From: Leuconostoc rapi
GTDB lineage: Bacteria; Bacillota; Bacilli; Lactobacillales; Lactobacillaceae
Direction: 5' to 3'
Length of the DNA: 64,000 bases
Assembly (NCBI RefSeq): GCF_016908715.1
Contig: NZ_JAFBEK010000004.1
Location: forward strand, 97,952 to 161,951
A model generated the notes under the pieces. The model made no database searches. It saw only the letters and a list, made by a program, of their open reading frames with translations, and had not been told where the DNA came from. Made by a program: the position numbers and the translations under genes. Shown here one piece after another: positions 27,093 through 36,508 of this stretch (position 1 is its first letter; each line of letters begins with the position of its first letter).

Positions 27093-27638
27093 TCATTGAT
27101 TATAACTCTGAATGGTTTTATACACGATTGCAACAACATACACACCGATGACACGATCAAAGTAATCCGTGCCCACTTGCACAAGAAAAACAGCAATCGC
27201 TTGATTAATGCCCATACCGTGCAATACCTGTACCAACATGCTGGAACCCGACGACGTTACTCCATGGAATAATATAACAGTAATGATCGTACTGACAATA
27301 GTGGCAGGTACTGAAATGATTAATGCTACCCACCATATTTTTTTAAAATCCGTTGGTTTTACTTTTTTATAAACAAAACCCGAAACAAGTGCCGTTGTTA
27401 TTTGGCTAGGCATAAAATAAATTGAAAAAAGGTCTCCCGTAGCGCCATTAATCAGTGCCGTTAAGACGCCTGTCATCACACCACCAATAGGTCCAAAAAC
27501 AGCACTACCAATCAACGTACCGATTGTATCCAAGTATATTGGTAGCCTAGCATACAAAGCCAGATGGGTACCAATAATGTTAATAACAATGAACAGTGCT
27601 ATTAACGCAATTTTTTGAGCTGACATGTGATTTTTCAT
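27093..27638 (-). CDS. ECF transporter S component, probably for a nucleoside or nucleobase
   Basis: A 181-residue membrane protein with about five to six hydrophobic segments. N-terminal AQKIALIALFIVINIIGTHL is typical of ECF substrate-binding components, which share the EcfAAT energising module encoded elsewhere. It resembles the CD3073-like group of predicted S components (recalled similarity, not searched). Its ATG overlaps the stop of the nucleoside hydrolase gene by 4 bases. That coupling suggests uptake of a nucleoside or a modified base such as queuosine. Substrate is unproven. Confidence 0.75.
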   Translation of the reverse strand: MKNHMSAQKIALIALFIVINIIGTHLALYARLPIYLDTIGTLIGSAVFGPIGGVMTGVLTALINGATGDLFSIYFMPSQITTALVSGFVYKKVKPTDFKKIWWVALIISVPATIVSTIITVILFHGVTSSGSSMLVQVLHGMGINQAIAVFLVQVGTDYFDRVIGVYVVAIVYKTIQSYNQ

Positions 27639-28630
27639 GGTAGACGCTCCAAATCAGTCGCAATACGATCTAATTCAATCGCAACGTCGCTGACATCAAG
27701 TCCGATTAACCCACTAACAATATAAGTCATTGCTTGTTTGGCATCAATTTCTTGTAAAATTGTGGCGTTAGCTGCCTTATTCCAAAAGTTAGCAGTGTCC
27801 ACAATACTTTGCCCCAAGGCTATACCTGATGTAACCACAGTCACATATTTATGAATGCCCCTTGATAACTCTGGATGTAATGCATAAACAATAACCAAAG
27901 GATCATTAATCACCGCACCTAATACGTGTTCTTGTTGCCAATGAAACTGAAAATAAAAACGAATAATTTTAGCAACGAATATTGTTTTTTGTGGATCTAA
28001 GTTTTGCATTAATGCCAATATATTTGGCGTTAAAACAATCTTGCGTGTCACATCCAATGGTACCAATTCGATACAAAGTGGTGCATTTTGAAAAACATAA
28101 TCTGCTGCATCAGGATCAACCCAAAAATTATACTCTGCAACTGGCGATGTGTTGCCATGACTCTTGTATGCACCACCCATAACAATCAAACGTGAGACAT
28201 GTTGCCAGATATTTGGCTGCTGCTGAAGCGATACCGCCACATTTGTTAGCGGCCCTAATGCCATAAACCACACGTCGTCATTTTCGGTTAATAACTTGAC
28301 ATAACCTGATTGGGCATCAAGTTCACTTAAGGGCTTTTCTGGCGCATTTGGAATACCACTTTCACCTAGACCATCCATACCGTGCGTATCTTGCGCACTG
28401 GTGTACGCATGTTTTAATGGCCTAGTGGCACCGGAAAACACTGGAATATCAAGGCGACCTGCTTCATGCAAAACTTTCAATACATTTTTCACACCTATAT
28501 CTGTTGGTACGTTACCCGCAACTACTGTGATACCAATAATATCAAGCTCCGGTGAATTTAGTGCTACCAAAAGCGCAAGACTATCATCAATACCTGGATC
28601 AGCATCAATAATGACTTTATTTTTTTGCAT
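27635..28630 (-). CDS. Inosine-uridine-type nucleoside hydrolase
   Basis: Cleaves the N-glycosidic bond of a ribonucleoside. The calcium-binding signature DADPGIDDSLALL lies near the N terminus, with WFMALGPLTNVA, MGGAYKSHGN and EYNFWVDPDAA following. About 331 residues, normal for the family. Of two adjacent ATGs the second (28630) is better spaced from AGGAG. Paired with the ECF S component, it would release a base from an imported nucleoside. The 5' region holds a short hairpin and A-rich tail reminiscent of a preQ1-I aptamer, discussed in the findings. Confidence 0.9.
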   Translation of the reverse strand: MQKNKVIIDADPGIDDSLALLVALNSPELDIIGITVVAGNVPTDIGVKNVLKVLHEAGRLDIPVFSGATRPLKHAYTSAQDTHGMDGLGESGIPNAPEKPLSELDAQSGYVKLLTENDDVWFMALGPLTNVAVSLQQQPNIWQHVSRLIVMGGAYKSHGNTSPVAEYNFWVDPDAADYVFQNAPLCIELVPLDVTRKIVLTPNILALMQNLDPQKTIFVAKIIRFYFQFHWQQEHVLGAVINDPLVIVYALHPELSRGIHKYVTVVTSGIALGQSIVDTANFWNKAANATILQEIDAKQAMTYIVSGLIGLDVSDVAIELDRIATDLERLP

Positions 28631-28754
28631 CATCTCTCCTACCTTTCAAGGTTACTTGGTTTTTTATCCTGGGCAGTTTTCGAACCAGTCCAATAATAGT
28701 TAATTATTGATTTTGATAAATGCTCATTAATCATATCAAACATTTGTACACAAT

Positions 28755-28784
28755 AAAACCCCAAAACTATATTTTTGGGGTTTT
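28755..28784. terminator. Terminator downstream of degV
   Basis: AAAACCCCAAAA pairs with TTTTTGGGGTTTT around a short loop. It lies 16 bases after the degV stop, is functional in the minus direction and is possibly bidirectional. Confidence 0.88.
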
Positions 28785-28800
28785 AGGTTATATATTCAAT

Positions 28801-29652
28801 TTAATATGCATGATACAAAATAGCTAACGCACCAATACCTGTATGCGTTGATATAATAGGACCCGTATTTGTGACTTCAATTTTAATATCTGGCCAAATT
28901 TCGTTTAAACGTGCCGCCATTTTTTCGGCTACCTCTGGCACGCCAGCATGAGAAACCCCGATGGCAAGCATATCCGAATATTCTTGCATTTTAGCGATAA
29001 CATTATCATTGAATTTGGCTATTGCCTTCATCCCGCGACCCTTTACAAGGACCTCAACTGAACCATTTTGATCTACTCCAGCTCCGACCTTGATATTCAG
29101 CAAATTTCCAATGAGACCAGATGCTCTACTCAAGCGGCCACCGGCCACCATGTTATCCAATGACGTAAAGCTCAAATATGTGTGCGCATGGGACCGTACT
29201 TTTTTAATTTCAGCTACGATATCTGCCATTTTAGCCCCCGCTGCCGCCATTTTAGCCGCAACAAGAACAGGAAAAGCTTGGGCGCGATCTGCGTTTAACG
29301 TATCAAAAGTCGTAATTTTAGCAGAAGTCAATGCTGCTGCCTGCTCGGCCGCATGAACAGTACCTGACAAACCAGAAGAAAGGTGTAAACTCAATATTTC
29401 TGCGTCAGGATATTTATCATTAATTTCTTCATAAACTGCCTGGAATTTTCCAATTGAAGGCTGAGATGTTTGCGGCAAACTATGACTTGTTGCCATTTTT
29501 TCTAAAAATTCATTACGTTGAATTGTTACACCATCTTCATATACGACGCCATCAATTTGAACAGTAAGCGGTACGATTGTGATATCGTATTGTTTAATTT
29601 CTTCTTGTGTCAATGCTACAGCTGAATCCGTAACAATCTTAATATTAGACAT
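28801..29652 (-). CDS. DegV family fatty-acid-binding protein
   Basis: DegV proteins bind fatty acids; in several Firmicutes (FakB) they present them to a fatty acid kinase. Seen: N-terminal MSNIKIVTDSAVALTQEEI, the loop TSQPSIGKF and LHLSSGLSGTVHAA with the lipid-headgroup Ser, and a C-terminal lobe ending IISTHTGIGALAILYHA. 283 residues, typical. The start at 29652 overlaps the end of dfrA by 8 bases; longer starts would lie deep inside dfrA. Confidence 0.92.
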   Translation of the reverse strand: MSNIKIVTDSAVALTQEEIKQYDITIVPLTVQIDGVVYEDGVTIQRNEFLEKMATSHSLPQTSQPSIGKFQAVYEEINDKYPDAEILSLHLSSGLSGTVHAAEQAAALTSAKITTFDTLNADRAQAFPVLVAAKMAAAGAKMADIVAEIKKVRSHAHTYLSFTSLDNMVAGGRLSRASGLIGNLLNIKVGAGVDQNGSVEVLVKGRGMKAIAKFNDNVIAKMQEYSDMLAIGVSHAGVPEVAEKMAARLNEIWPDIKIEVTNTGPIISTHTGIGALAILYHAY

Positions 29653-30160
29653 TTTCTCCTCGATTTCTACGCTTATAACGTTCCACAACAAACGCATAAT
29701 CGTGCCTGTCATCTTTGTCATGTGGTTGACGACTCACTAACTCAAAGGTTGTTAAGTCAATATCATCTACAAATGTGTCACCATTAATTATACCATCAAT
29801 ACGCGTTACAATCAGATCGGTTGCATACGGCATAAACGCGCGATAAATGGAAGCACCGCCAGCAATAGAAACATCTTTAGATTCAGATTGAATAGTATCT
29901 AGTGTTTCCGCAACTGAATGCGTAATCAAAACATCTTCAAAAGGTAAGTGCCAATCTAATTGCCTTGTTAACACAAGGGTTTTGCGATTTGGTAATGGGC
30001 GACCAATACTCGACCAAGTTGTCCGTCCCATAACCATCAAAGTATCAGTGGTCTCTTCACGAAACAACTTTAAATCATCTGGTAAACGCCATGGTAAGCT
30101 ACCATCTTTTCCAATAGCATGTTCCTTGTCCTCTGCCCAGACCATCTTAATTTTTGTCAT
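29645..30160 (-). CDS. folA: Dihydrofolate reductase
   Basis: NADPH-dependent reduction of dihydrofolate. Seen: KMVWAEDKEHAIGKDGSLPW with the catalytic-loop Trp, LPDDLKLFRE with the substrate Asp, MGRTTWSSIGRPLPNR, and AGGASIYRAFMPYA. 171 residues. The usual neighbour thyA is not beside it; instead it overlaps cca by 14 bases and degV by 8 in what looks like a cca-folA-degV operon. Confidence 0.95.
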   Translation of the reverse strand: MTKIKMVWAEDKEHAIGKDGSLPWRLPDDLKLFREETTDTLMVMGRTTWSSIGRPLPNRKTLVLTRQLDWHLPFEDVLITHSVAETLDTIQSESKDVSIAGGASIYRAFMPYATDLIVTRIDGIINGDTFVDDIDLTTFELVSRQPHDKDDRHDYAFVVERYKRRNRGENV

Positions 30161-31361
30161 ATGATGTCAACTCCTCTACATAACTAAATAATGAATCAGT
30201 TGTGTTATTCACTTCTCCAAGTAACACGGCATGCGCTAGCTTTTTAAGCATCCGTCCTATCTCAGGTCCTGGAGAAATCATGCCACTCGACAGCAAATCA
30301 TTTCCATTAATTGCCAAATCAGACGTTTGCTTAATCGGCAACGTTTTAAACAGGTGTGCGATATTTTCAATCGTTTGTGTATCTGTCCCAATTAATTGCA
30401 GAACCTCAAGAAGTTCCTTACGATAACTATAAATACGATAAAGATCAAAAATATTGGCTGCATTAATCTGACGTGCTATTGGCGCGATCATAACAACTGC
30501 CTTAATGTCCTCACGGCTCGTTTTCCAGAGTCTCATGAATTTTTTCATGTCCTCAACAGGCAACGATGATCTAGATAATAAATGTGCCCAAACGACTTGA
30601 TGATGCTGGCCTTGTCGAAGTTTCAAATCAGAAATAAGCGGCGTTAAATTCCAATTTTGTAAATTACCAGGAAGATACGGTATCACATCGTCACGTACAG
30701 CTATTTCCAGGCTTTGAGCTGACTTTTCCCCTTGCAACAGTTTTTCAAATTCAACACGAATGCGCTCAACCGCAATTTTTTCAAGGTTGGGCGCTAATTT
30801 TTTCAAGGCATTTTGCGTATCAATCGCAATATCAAATGCTAGTTGCGCACTAAAACGTAACGCACGCATCATTCTTAGCGCATCTTCTGTAAAGCGCACC
30901 TCAGCGTCGCCAACAGCGCGAATAACGCCTTTCTGAAGATCAGATAGGCCATTAAACAAGTCAACCATTTCACCAGTATACGTCATCGCTAAAGCATTAA
31001 TTGTGAAATCACGCCGCTTCAAATCTTCGGCCAAACTACGAACAAATGTTACTTCGTCTGGCCGTCGAAAATCAGTGTAAGTAGATTCTGTTCGAAAAGT
31101 TGTTATTTCGTAACCGCTGCCATAATCTAAAACCATCACCGTTCCATGTTGGATACCGGTGTCCACAGTGGTATTAAATAAATTCTTCACCTCTTCTGGG
31201 AATGCCGATGTGGCAATATCAACATCGTGTATTGGCTTGTTCAAGAGCATATCGCGCACTGCGCCACCAACAAAATAAGCTTCATGACCAGCATCTTCAA
31301 GGCGTTTTAAAGCAAGTTGTGCATCTTTAAATTCTTGTGGCAATGTCTCAATTCTCATCAT
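30147..31361 (-). CDS. cca: CCA-adding tRNA nucleotidyltransferase
   Basis: Adds or repairs the 3' CCA of tRNAs. Class II signature: YFVGGAVRDMLLNKPIHDVDIATS with the catalytic aspartates, RRDFTINALAMTYTGEMVDLF, then DALRMMRALRFSAQLAF. 404 residues, normal for Gram-positive CCA enzymes. The two tRNA genes in this window lack an encoded CCA, so they need it. ATG at 31361 has AAGGA 5 bases upstream. The 101-base gap before it carries only an imperfect inverted repeat (31430-31465). Confidence 0.95.
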   Translation of the reverse strand: MMRIETLPQEFKDAQLALKRLEDAGHEAYFVGGAVRDMLLNKPIHDVDIATSAFPEEVKNLFNTTVDTGIQHGTVMVLDYGSGYEITTFRTESTYTDFRRPDEVTFVRSLAEDLKRRDFTINALAMTYTGEMVDLFNGLSDLQKGVIRAVGDAEVRFTEDALRMMRALRFSAQLAFDIAIDTQNALKKLAPNLEKIAVERIRVEFEKLLQGEKSAQSLEIAVRDDVIPYLPGNLQNWNLTPLISDLKLRQGQHHQVVWAHLLSRSSLPVEDMKKFMRLWKTSREDIKAVVMIAPIARQINAANIFDLYRIYSYRKELLEVLQLIGTDTQTIENIAHLFKTLPIKQTSDLAINGNDLLSSGMISPGPEIGRMLKKLAHAVLLGEVNNTTDSLFSYVEELTSYDKN

Positions 31362-31462
31362 AAAAGTCCTTAATCAAATTATACCAAAAACAGACTACTA
31401 GTGCTGTGAAACTTGATTTGGTAGGTATAGCACGCCCGGACTTTTTTGTCCACATGACGCGC

Positions 31463-32728
31463 TTAAAAAGCTAAATCTTCTAAGCGCATTTGCATATCTG
31501 AGTCATTTGGCGCCAAAAAAAGATAGTGTTTTAGCGTGTCAATTTCTAGTTGTTGTTGTCCCTGTTCATGATACCAAGTAATGAGATCTAATAAAAATTG
31601 AACGTTATCTTGGAACAATGGCACAGCATCATGCCAATAGTGCTGCGCCTTGTTATCGTCTCCCACGGCTTGGTAAGCACGGGCTAAAGTCCAATAAAAT
31701 TGAGGATCAGTTAAATCATCAGCCAAGTATTTTGTCATATCAGTAATCACCTCATCAAATCGCTGCTGCTCAAGATATAAATCAGTTAAATTAATAATTG
31801 TCGTGACATCCGCATCATCAATTTTCAGCGCTTGATGGTAGTAATTCTCTGCAGCATCTAAATCACCCATTTTTTGGGCCGCTGTGGCTGCCAAACGGTA
31901 TAACTGTATATTTGTTTCATCCTGTGCCAAACCAGCCTGATACGTACGGTAAGCATCTTCAATTTGGTTTAGTTGTTCGTATGCCTTTCCCAACAAAGGA
32001 TAAATTGATGTATATTTAGGATCTGAGGCTAAAATCTCATTAAAAAGTGTGATTGCTTCGTTTTCATGTTGCGTTTCCTGATACAAAATAGCCAACTGAA
32101 AGCGTGTATCCATTGTCATACGCTCAGGCTTAATTTGTTCTAAATAGCCAATTGCGTGATCATAATTGCCAATTTGTGCGTACGCTACACCAATACGAGC
32201 GACAATATCAACACGGCTAATCTCACGTTGACCTTTCAACAATAACGCACGGTAACGTTTGATAGCTTTTTGAAAAGATTGATTAGCAAAGTAAAATTCT
32301 GCCAATGCAAATTGAATAACCTCTTCTTCTGGTGCAATATTTTCAGCCTGCAACAAACTATACTCTGCCGACTCATTGAGACCTTCTGTTTGATAAATAT
32401 CTGCCTTCACAAGCAATGATCGAAGATAGGAAGGTGAGTCAGGTTGAATTTGCGCTAAGTAATTTTGTGCCTCATCAATTTCACCATCCTCAATTGCTAT
32501 ATCTGCCAACGCAGCGCGAATTTCATCTTCTTCCGGATACTTTTCTAGCAGCTTTTTATAGGCACGACGTGATTGATTTAAAAAACCTAAAGCATATAAT
32601 TCTTCTGCCAAACTATAAATTAAATTCTCATCGTCGTGTCTTAAAGACTGTGCAAATAAATGTTGCGCTTCGTCAAGCTGTCCGCTTGATAACGCATCCA
32701 ACATTTTTTGCGCATAATTTGATACCAT
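31463..32728 (-). CDS. Tetratricopeptide-repeat protein
   Basis: A 421-residue soluble protein made almost wholly of TPR-like helical repeats, for example SRRAYKKLLEKYPEEDEIRA, AENYYHQALKIDDADVTTII and ITLFNEILASDPKYTSIYPL. It resembles the YpiA-type TPR proteins of Firmicutes (recalled). The repeats suggest protein-protein binding; the partner is unknown. GGAGG stands 8 bases before the ATG. It is probably transcribed alone or with cca. Confidence 0.85.
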   Translation of the reverse strand: MVSNYAQKMLDALSSGQLDEAQHLFAQSLRHDDENLIYSLAEELYALGFLNQSRRAYKKLLEKYPEEDEIRAALADIAIEDGEIDEAQNYLAQIQPDSPSYLRSLLVKADIYQTEGLNESAEYSLLQAENIAPEEEVIQFALAEFYFANQSFQKAIKRYRALLLKGQREISRVDIVARIGVAYAQIGNYDHAIGYLEQIKPERMTMDTRFQLAILYQETQHENEAITLFNEILASDPKYTSIYPLLGKAYEQLNQIEDAYRTYQAGLAQDETNIQLYRLAATAAQKMGDLDAAENYYHQALKIDDADVTTIINLTDLYLEQQRFDEVITDMTKYLADDLTDPQFYWTLARAYQAVGDDNKAQHYWHDAVPLFQDNVQFLLDLITWYHEQGQQQLEIDTLKHYLFLAPNDSDMQMRLEDLAF

Positions 32729-32890
32729 GACTTACTCCTCCAAATATTAAGTTCCTATCATAAATAATCGTAATATATTTCTCTTAAACGTTTAATTACT
32801 AGCATAATTAACTAACAGTTCATTTTAACATAAAACATACCCACACATGAATTACGCTAGCCTCTAATAGGTCGTATTATATCAAATCAT

Positions 32891-32922
32891 AAAAGGCGTT
32901 ACCCATTAGGATAACGCCTTTT
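32891..32922 (-). terminator. Terminator of the CsbD-like gene
   Basis: Perfect 11-bp stem AAAAGGCGTTA/TAACGCCTTTT with a 10-base loop, directly after the CsbD stop. The A and T flanks make it potentially bidirectional. Confidence 0.88.
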
Positions 32923-32932
32923 ATGTTATACT

Positions 32933-33160
32933 TTACTTTTTTAAATTTTCAACGCCATCTTTGACTGATTCATAAGCATCTTCAGCCTTATCTTTAACTG
33001 TTTCAGCTGCATCAGACAACTTGTCCTTAGCTTTGCCAAACAAACCTTGTGCCTTACCTTCTACTTCACGACTCTTATCACCAGTAATTTTGCCTTCGAC
33101 CTCTTTGGCCTTACCCGTAACCTTGTCCTTAGCATTATCAAACTTTTCATCAATTGACAT
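32933..33160 (-). CDS. CsbD-like stress protein, copy 1
   Basis: A 75-residue, highly charged, low-complexity protein: SIDEKFDNAKDKVTGKAKEV is the CsbD family pattern, followed by K/D/A-rich heptad-like repeats. CsbD proteins are often stress induced; biochemical role unknown. A paralogue lies at 57884-58090. The two share the first 50 residues closely and also the upstream stretch AAGGAGAACAT and TTTATTTGAT, so the ATG matching copy 2 (33160) is chosen over the ATG three bases earlier. Confidence 0.85.
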   Translation of the reverse strand: MSIDEKFDNAKDKVTGKAKEVEGKITGDKSREVEGKAQGLFGKAKDKLSDAAETVKDKAEDAYESVKDGVENLKK

Positions 33161-33337
33161 CATATGTTCTCCTTGAATTTTATTTGATTGGTACACCAAT
33201 ATTGTAACATACACTGTATTAATTGTATATTAACAAGCTTCAATTGCCATCATAAAAGCGTCTGACGCCAAACAAAAAAACAGCCCTATTTCAAGACCGC
33301 TTTTCCAGATATTACTGTTAATATCACAGTATATAAA

Positions 33338-33613
33338 TTACTTCACTGCTTCTTTTAGAGCCTTACCAGGCTTAAATGCAGGTACCTTTGATGCAGGAAT
33401 TTCAATTTCTGCACCAGTTTGTGGGTTACGACCCTTACGAGCTGCACGATCACGAACTTCAAAGTTACCAAAACCGATCAATTGAACTTTTTCACCGTTC
33501 TTCAAAGCTGCTTCGATTGATGCAAATACTGCGTCGACTGATGCAGTGGCATCTTTCTTTGTCAAACCTGTTGCTTTTGCAACTGAATCTACTAATTCTT
33601 GCTTGTTAGCCAT
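33338..33613 (-). CDS. hup: DNA-binding protein HU
   Basis: Small dimeric nucleoid protein that bends DNA. 91 residues: [40 protein letters not shown] and [20 protein letters not shown] with the DNA-intercalating proline arm. AGGAG lies 7 bases before the ATG. It follows der on the same strand but has 195 bases of its own upstream region, so it is likely independently transcribed. Confidence 0.96.
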   Translation of the reverse strand: MANKQELVDSVAKATGLTKKDATASVDAVFASIEAALKNGEKVQLIGFGNFEVRDRAARKGRNPQTGAEIEIPASKVPAFKPGKALKEAVK

Positions 33614-33808
33614 TTTGCTTCTCCTGAGAGTATTTATTAACCGTCGAGCGGTTTTGAAATGTGTCGAAACATTATTTCATGTAACTAGAATAACATAAGA
33701 ATGCCCCAATGTGTAGTGTTTACGCGACTTTCGCCGTTTCGTAACCATTTTGTCATAAAAAATTCATGACTATGAAAGAAATCATTTAAAAAAACTAATT
33801 TATCGGCT

Positions 33809-35122
33809 TTACTTACGAGCGCGGACAATTAACTTAATTGGTGTACCTGTAAAGTCAAATGCTTCACGTATTTTATTTTCTAGGAAACGCTCATACGAAA
33901 AATGCATGAGCTCAACGTCATTAACAAAAATCACAAATGTCGGCGGCTGAATAGCTACCTGAGTCGCATAATAAACACGCAAGCGACGCCCATTATCTGA
34001 AGGTGTTGGGTTTACTGCAATAGCATCCATAATAACATCATTAAGAGTTGATGACGATACACGCTTTCGATGATTATCATCAACATCCCTAACAAGTTGT
34101 GGTAGGCGGTCTAGACGTTGCCCTGTCTTAGCGGAAACGAAAATAATTGGTGCATAGTCTAAAAACTTAAATTCCGCACGGATTAAATTTTCAAAATCCT
34201 TCATTGTACGATCATCTTTATCAATTGCATCCCACTTATTGACAACCACAATCATAGCACGCCCAGCTTCATGAGCAAAACCAGCGACATGTTTATCTTG
34301 TTCGCGAATACCAGCCTCTGCATCAATTACCATTAAAATAACGTTACTATTATCGATTGCCTTTAAAGCGCGCATAACAGAATACTTCTCTGTGTTTTCG
34401 TAAACCTTTCCACGCTTGCGCATACCCGCCGTATCAACCATGATAAATTCATCGCCTTCAGGCGTTACAAAACGTGTATCAATGGCATCTCTAGTTGTTC
34501 CTTCAATGCTAGATACAATAACACGTTCCTCACCTAGCATGGCATTGACAATTGAAGACTTACCAACATTGGGGCGGCCAATGATACTAAATTTAATCAC
34601 ACCCTCATCTTCTTGTTCAGCTGCTTCATCTGGGAAATTTTTAACAACTGCATCTAACATGTCGCCTAAACCAAGACCATGAGCCCCTGACACTGGGTAG
34701 GGTTCTCCTAAACCAAGTGAATAAAAGTCATAAATATCTTGTCGCATTTCAGGATTATCAACCTTATTGATTGCTAAAACGACAGGCTTTTCAGTCTTAT
34801 ATAACATTTTAGCCACAACTTCATCTGCAGATGTGACCCCTTCTCGACCAGAGGCGACCATAACAATAACATCTGCCTCATCAATTGCCAACTCAACTTG
34901 TGCGCGAATCTCAGCTAAAAAAGGTTCATCACCAAGTTCAATACCACCGGTGTCAATCATACGAAACTCATAATTCAACCATTCGGCTGGCGCGTATAAA
35001 CGATCACGTGTCACACCAGGCTGATCTTCCACGATTGCAATACGTTCTCCAGCCATACGGTTAAATATCGTTGACTTGCCCACATTTGGGCGTCCAACAA
35101 TTGCTACTATTGGTGCTGACAT
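33809..35122 (-). CDS. der: Ribosome-associated GTPase Der (EngA)
   Basis: Double GTPase needed for 50S assembly. Two G domains: the first with [13 protein letters not shown] and DTGGIE, the second with [13 protein letters not shown] and DTAGMRKRG, each with NKxD (NKVD, NKWD). A C-terminal KH-like domain follows. 437 residues, standard. Usual neighbours rpsA and HU flank it, as in many Firmicutes. Confidence 0.97.
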   Translation of the reverse strand: MSAPIVAIVGRPNVGKSTIFNRMAGERIAIVEDQPGVTRDRLYAPAEWLNYEFRMIDTGGIELGDEPFLAEIRAQVELAIDEADVIVMVASGREGVTSADEVVAKMLYKTEKPVVLAINKVDNPEMRQDIYDFYSLGLGEPYPVSGAHGLGLGDMLDAVVKNFPDEAAEQEDEGVIKFSIIGRPNVGKSSIVNAMLGEERVIVSSIEGTTRDAIDTRFVTPEGDEFIMVDTAGMRKRGKVYENTEKYSVMRALKAIDNSNVILMVIDAEAGIREQDKHVAGFAHEAGRAMIVVVNKWDAIDKDDRTMKDFENLIRAEFKFLDYAPIIFVSAKTGQRLDRLPQLVRDVDDNHRKRVSSSTLNDVIMDAIAVNPTPSDNGRRLRVYYATQVAIQPPTFVIFVNDVELMHFSYERFLENKIREAFDFTGTPIKLIVRARK

Positions 35123-35188
35123 AATAGCACCCCTTTCTTTTCTTACCGTGAGCCACTACTAATACCCACTCAATTTTTCTTCCAAAAT

Positions 35189-35214
35189 AAAAGAACTGGC
35201 TAACCAGCTCTTTT
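35189..35214 (-). terminator. Terminator of rpsA
   Basis: AAAAGAGCTGG/CCAGTTCTTTT (one G-U pair) with a 4-base loop and a T run on the minus strand, shortly after the rpsA stop. Confidence 0.82.
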
Positions 35215-35225
35215 ATGTGTTAATT

Positions 35226-36413
35226 TTACAACTTATCACCAAAGATGTCGCCTAATGTTGCACCAGAATCATCGTTTTGCTTATAAGCAGCGATGTCTGC
35301 ACGTGAGGCTGAACCATCTTTACGACGATCTTCACGTTCAGGCTTTTCTTCCAAAGCTTTCATTGACAATGAAATACGTTCTTCGGCTGGCTTGATATCC
35401 AATACTTTAACTTGTACCTTGTCACCAGACTTCAAAACTTCTGAAGGGTTCTCAATACGCTTATTTGAAATTTGTGATACATGGACAAGTCCTTCAATAC
35501 CAGGCAAGATTTCAACAAAGGCACCAAAGTCCTTCACGCGCTTAACTGTTCCTTCAAGAACGGCACCAGCAGCAATTTGGTCTGCGGCTTCATCCCAAGG
35601 TCCACGTTGTGTTGCTTTGATTGACAATGAGATGCGACCCTTTTCAGTATCCAAAGCCAAAATTTTAACATTAACCTTGTCACCCTTTGTCAAAACATCG
35701 GCTGGGTTTTTAACGCGGTCATGTGAAATTTCTGATACATGGACCAAACCATCAACACCACCCAAATCAACAAAGGCACCAAAGTCTGTCAAACGGGCTA
35801 CAGTTCCTTCAACTACTTCACCAACTGTTAACTTACTAAATACTTCAGCAAGTTGAGCGGCGCGTTCTTGGGCTGCTACGGCCTTACGTGACAAAATCAA
35901 GCGTGCATTAGCAGGGTCAATTTCGATAACTTGTGCCTTGATATCCTTATTCTTGAACTGGTTCAAGTCAGATACGAAACGCTCTGCAACCATAGAAGCA
36001 GGTACGAATCCACGGACACCATTAACATCAACAATTAAACCACCGCGAACAGCATTGATAACTTTTGCATCAACTGTGTCGCCTTCGCCAAAGCTAAGGT
36101 TTCCCCAGGCTTTACGAGCGTCTAAACGCTTCTTTGACAAAAGGTATGACACACCCTCTTTATCACTTGTTACATTCGAAATAACAACAGCTTCAATGCT
36201 GTCACCAATCTTCAATTCGTCTGCCAGGTTGATGTTACGATCGTCTGAGTACTCACGTGCTGGCACAACTCCTTCTTCACCGGTAGGCAAACCAACAACT
36301 GCTTGGTTATCGTTATCAATGGCTAAAAGCTCACCTGTAATAACATCTCCCACCTTAATTTGATCTGCTGCGCTTTCGAGAGCTGCTAAGAACTCGTTGT
36401 TTGTTTCACTCAT
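35226..36413 (-). CDS. rpsA: Ribosomal protein S1 homologue, four S1 domains
   Basis: RNA-binding protein of the S1 family with four OB-fold S1 repeats (about residues 15-85, 105-170, 190-260, 275-345); the last two carry RLTDFGAFVDLGGVDGLVHV and RVKDFGAFVEILPGIEGLVH. 395 residues, the short Firmicute form. The start MSETNNEF at 36413 is preceded by GGAGG 12 bases away, an unusually long gap filled by a small hairpin (GACGT-TAG-ACGTC). The longer in-frame start has no ribosome site. Follows cmk, as in many bacteria. Confidence 0.93.
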   Translation of the reverse strand: MSETNNEFLAALESAADQIKVGDVITGELLAIDNDNQAVVGLPTGEEGVVPAREYSDDRNINLADELKIGDSIEAVVISNVTSDKEGVSYLLSKKRLDARKAWGNLSFGEGDTVDAKVINAVRGGLIVDVNGVRGFVPASMVAERFVSDLNQFKNKDIKAQVIEIDPANARLILSRKAVAAQERAAQLAEVFSKLTVGEVVEGTVARLTDFGAFVDLGGVDGLVHVSEISHDRVKNPADVLTKGDKVNVKILALDTEKGRISLSIKATQRGPWDEAADQIAAGAVLEGTVKRVKDFGAFVEILPGIEGLVHVSQISNKRIENPSEVLKSGDKVQVKVLDIKPAEERISLSMKALEEKPEREDRRKDGSASRADIAAYKQNDDSGATLGDIFGDKL

Positions 36414-36482
36414 GACGTCTAACGTCCTCCTACAATTTACACTATGAATATAGTTTACCAGAATATTTTGTTCTTGTATAGT

Positions 36483-36505
36483 AAAAAACAGCGTTTTCAC
36501 GCTGT
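36483..36505 (-). terminator. Terminator between cmk and rpsA
   Basis: ACAGCG/CGCTGT with a 6-base loop and TTTTTT on the minus strand, starting a few bases after the cmk stop. It implies that rpsA is at least partly expressed from its own promoter in the 95-base gap. Confidence 0.75.
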
Positions 36506-36508
36506 AAA

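Noticed and set aside
31430..31465. Inverted repeat AGCACG...GGAC/GTCC...CGCGCT upstream of cca
   Set aside because: Imperfect and without a T run in either direction; not convincing as a terminator or operator.
33240..33337. Terminator after HU
   Set aside because: T-rich DNA follows, but no stable stem could be matched by eye.
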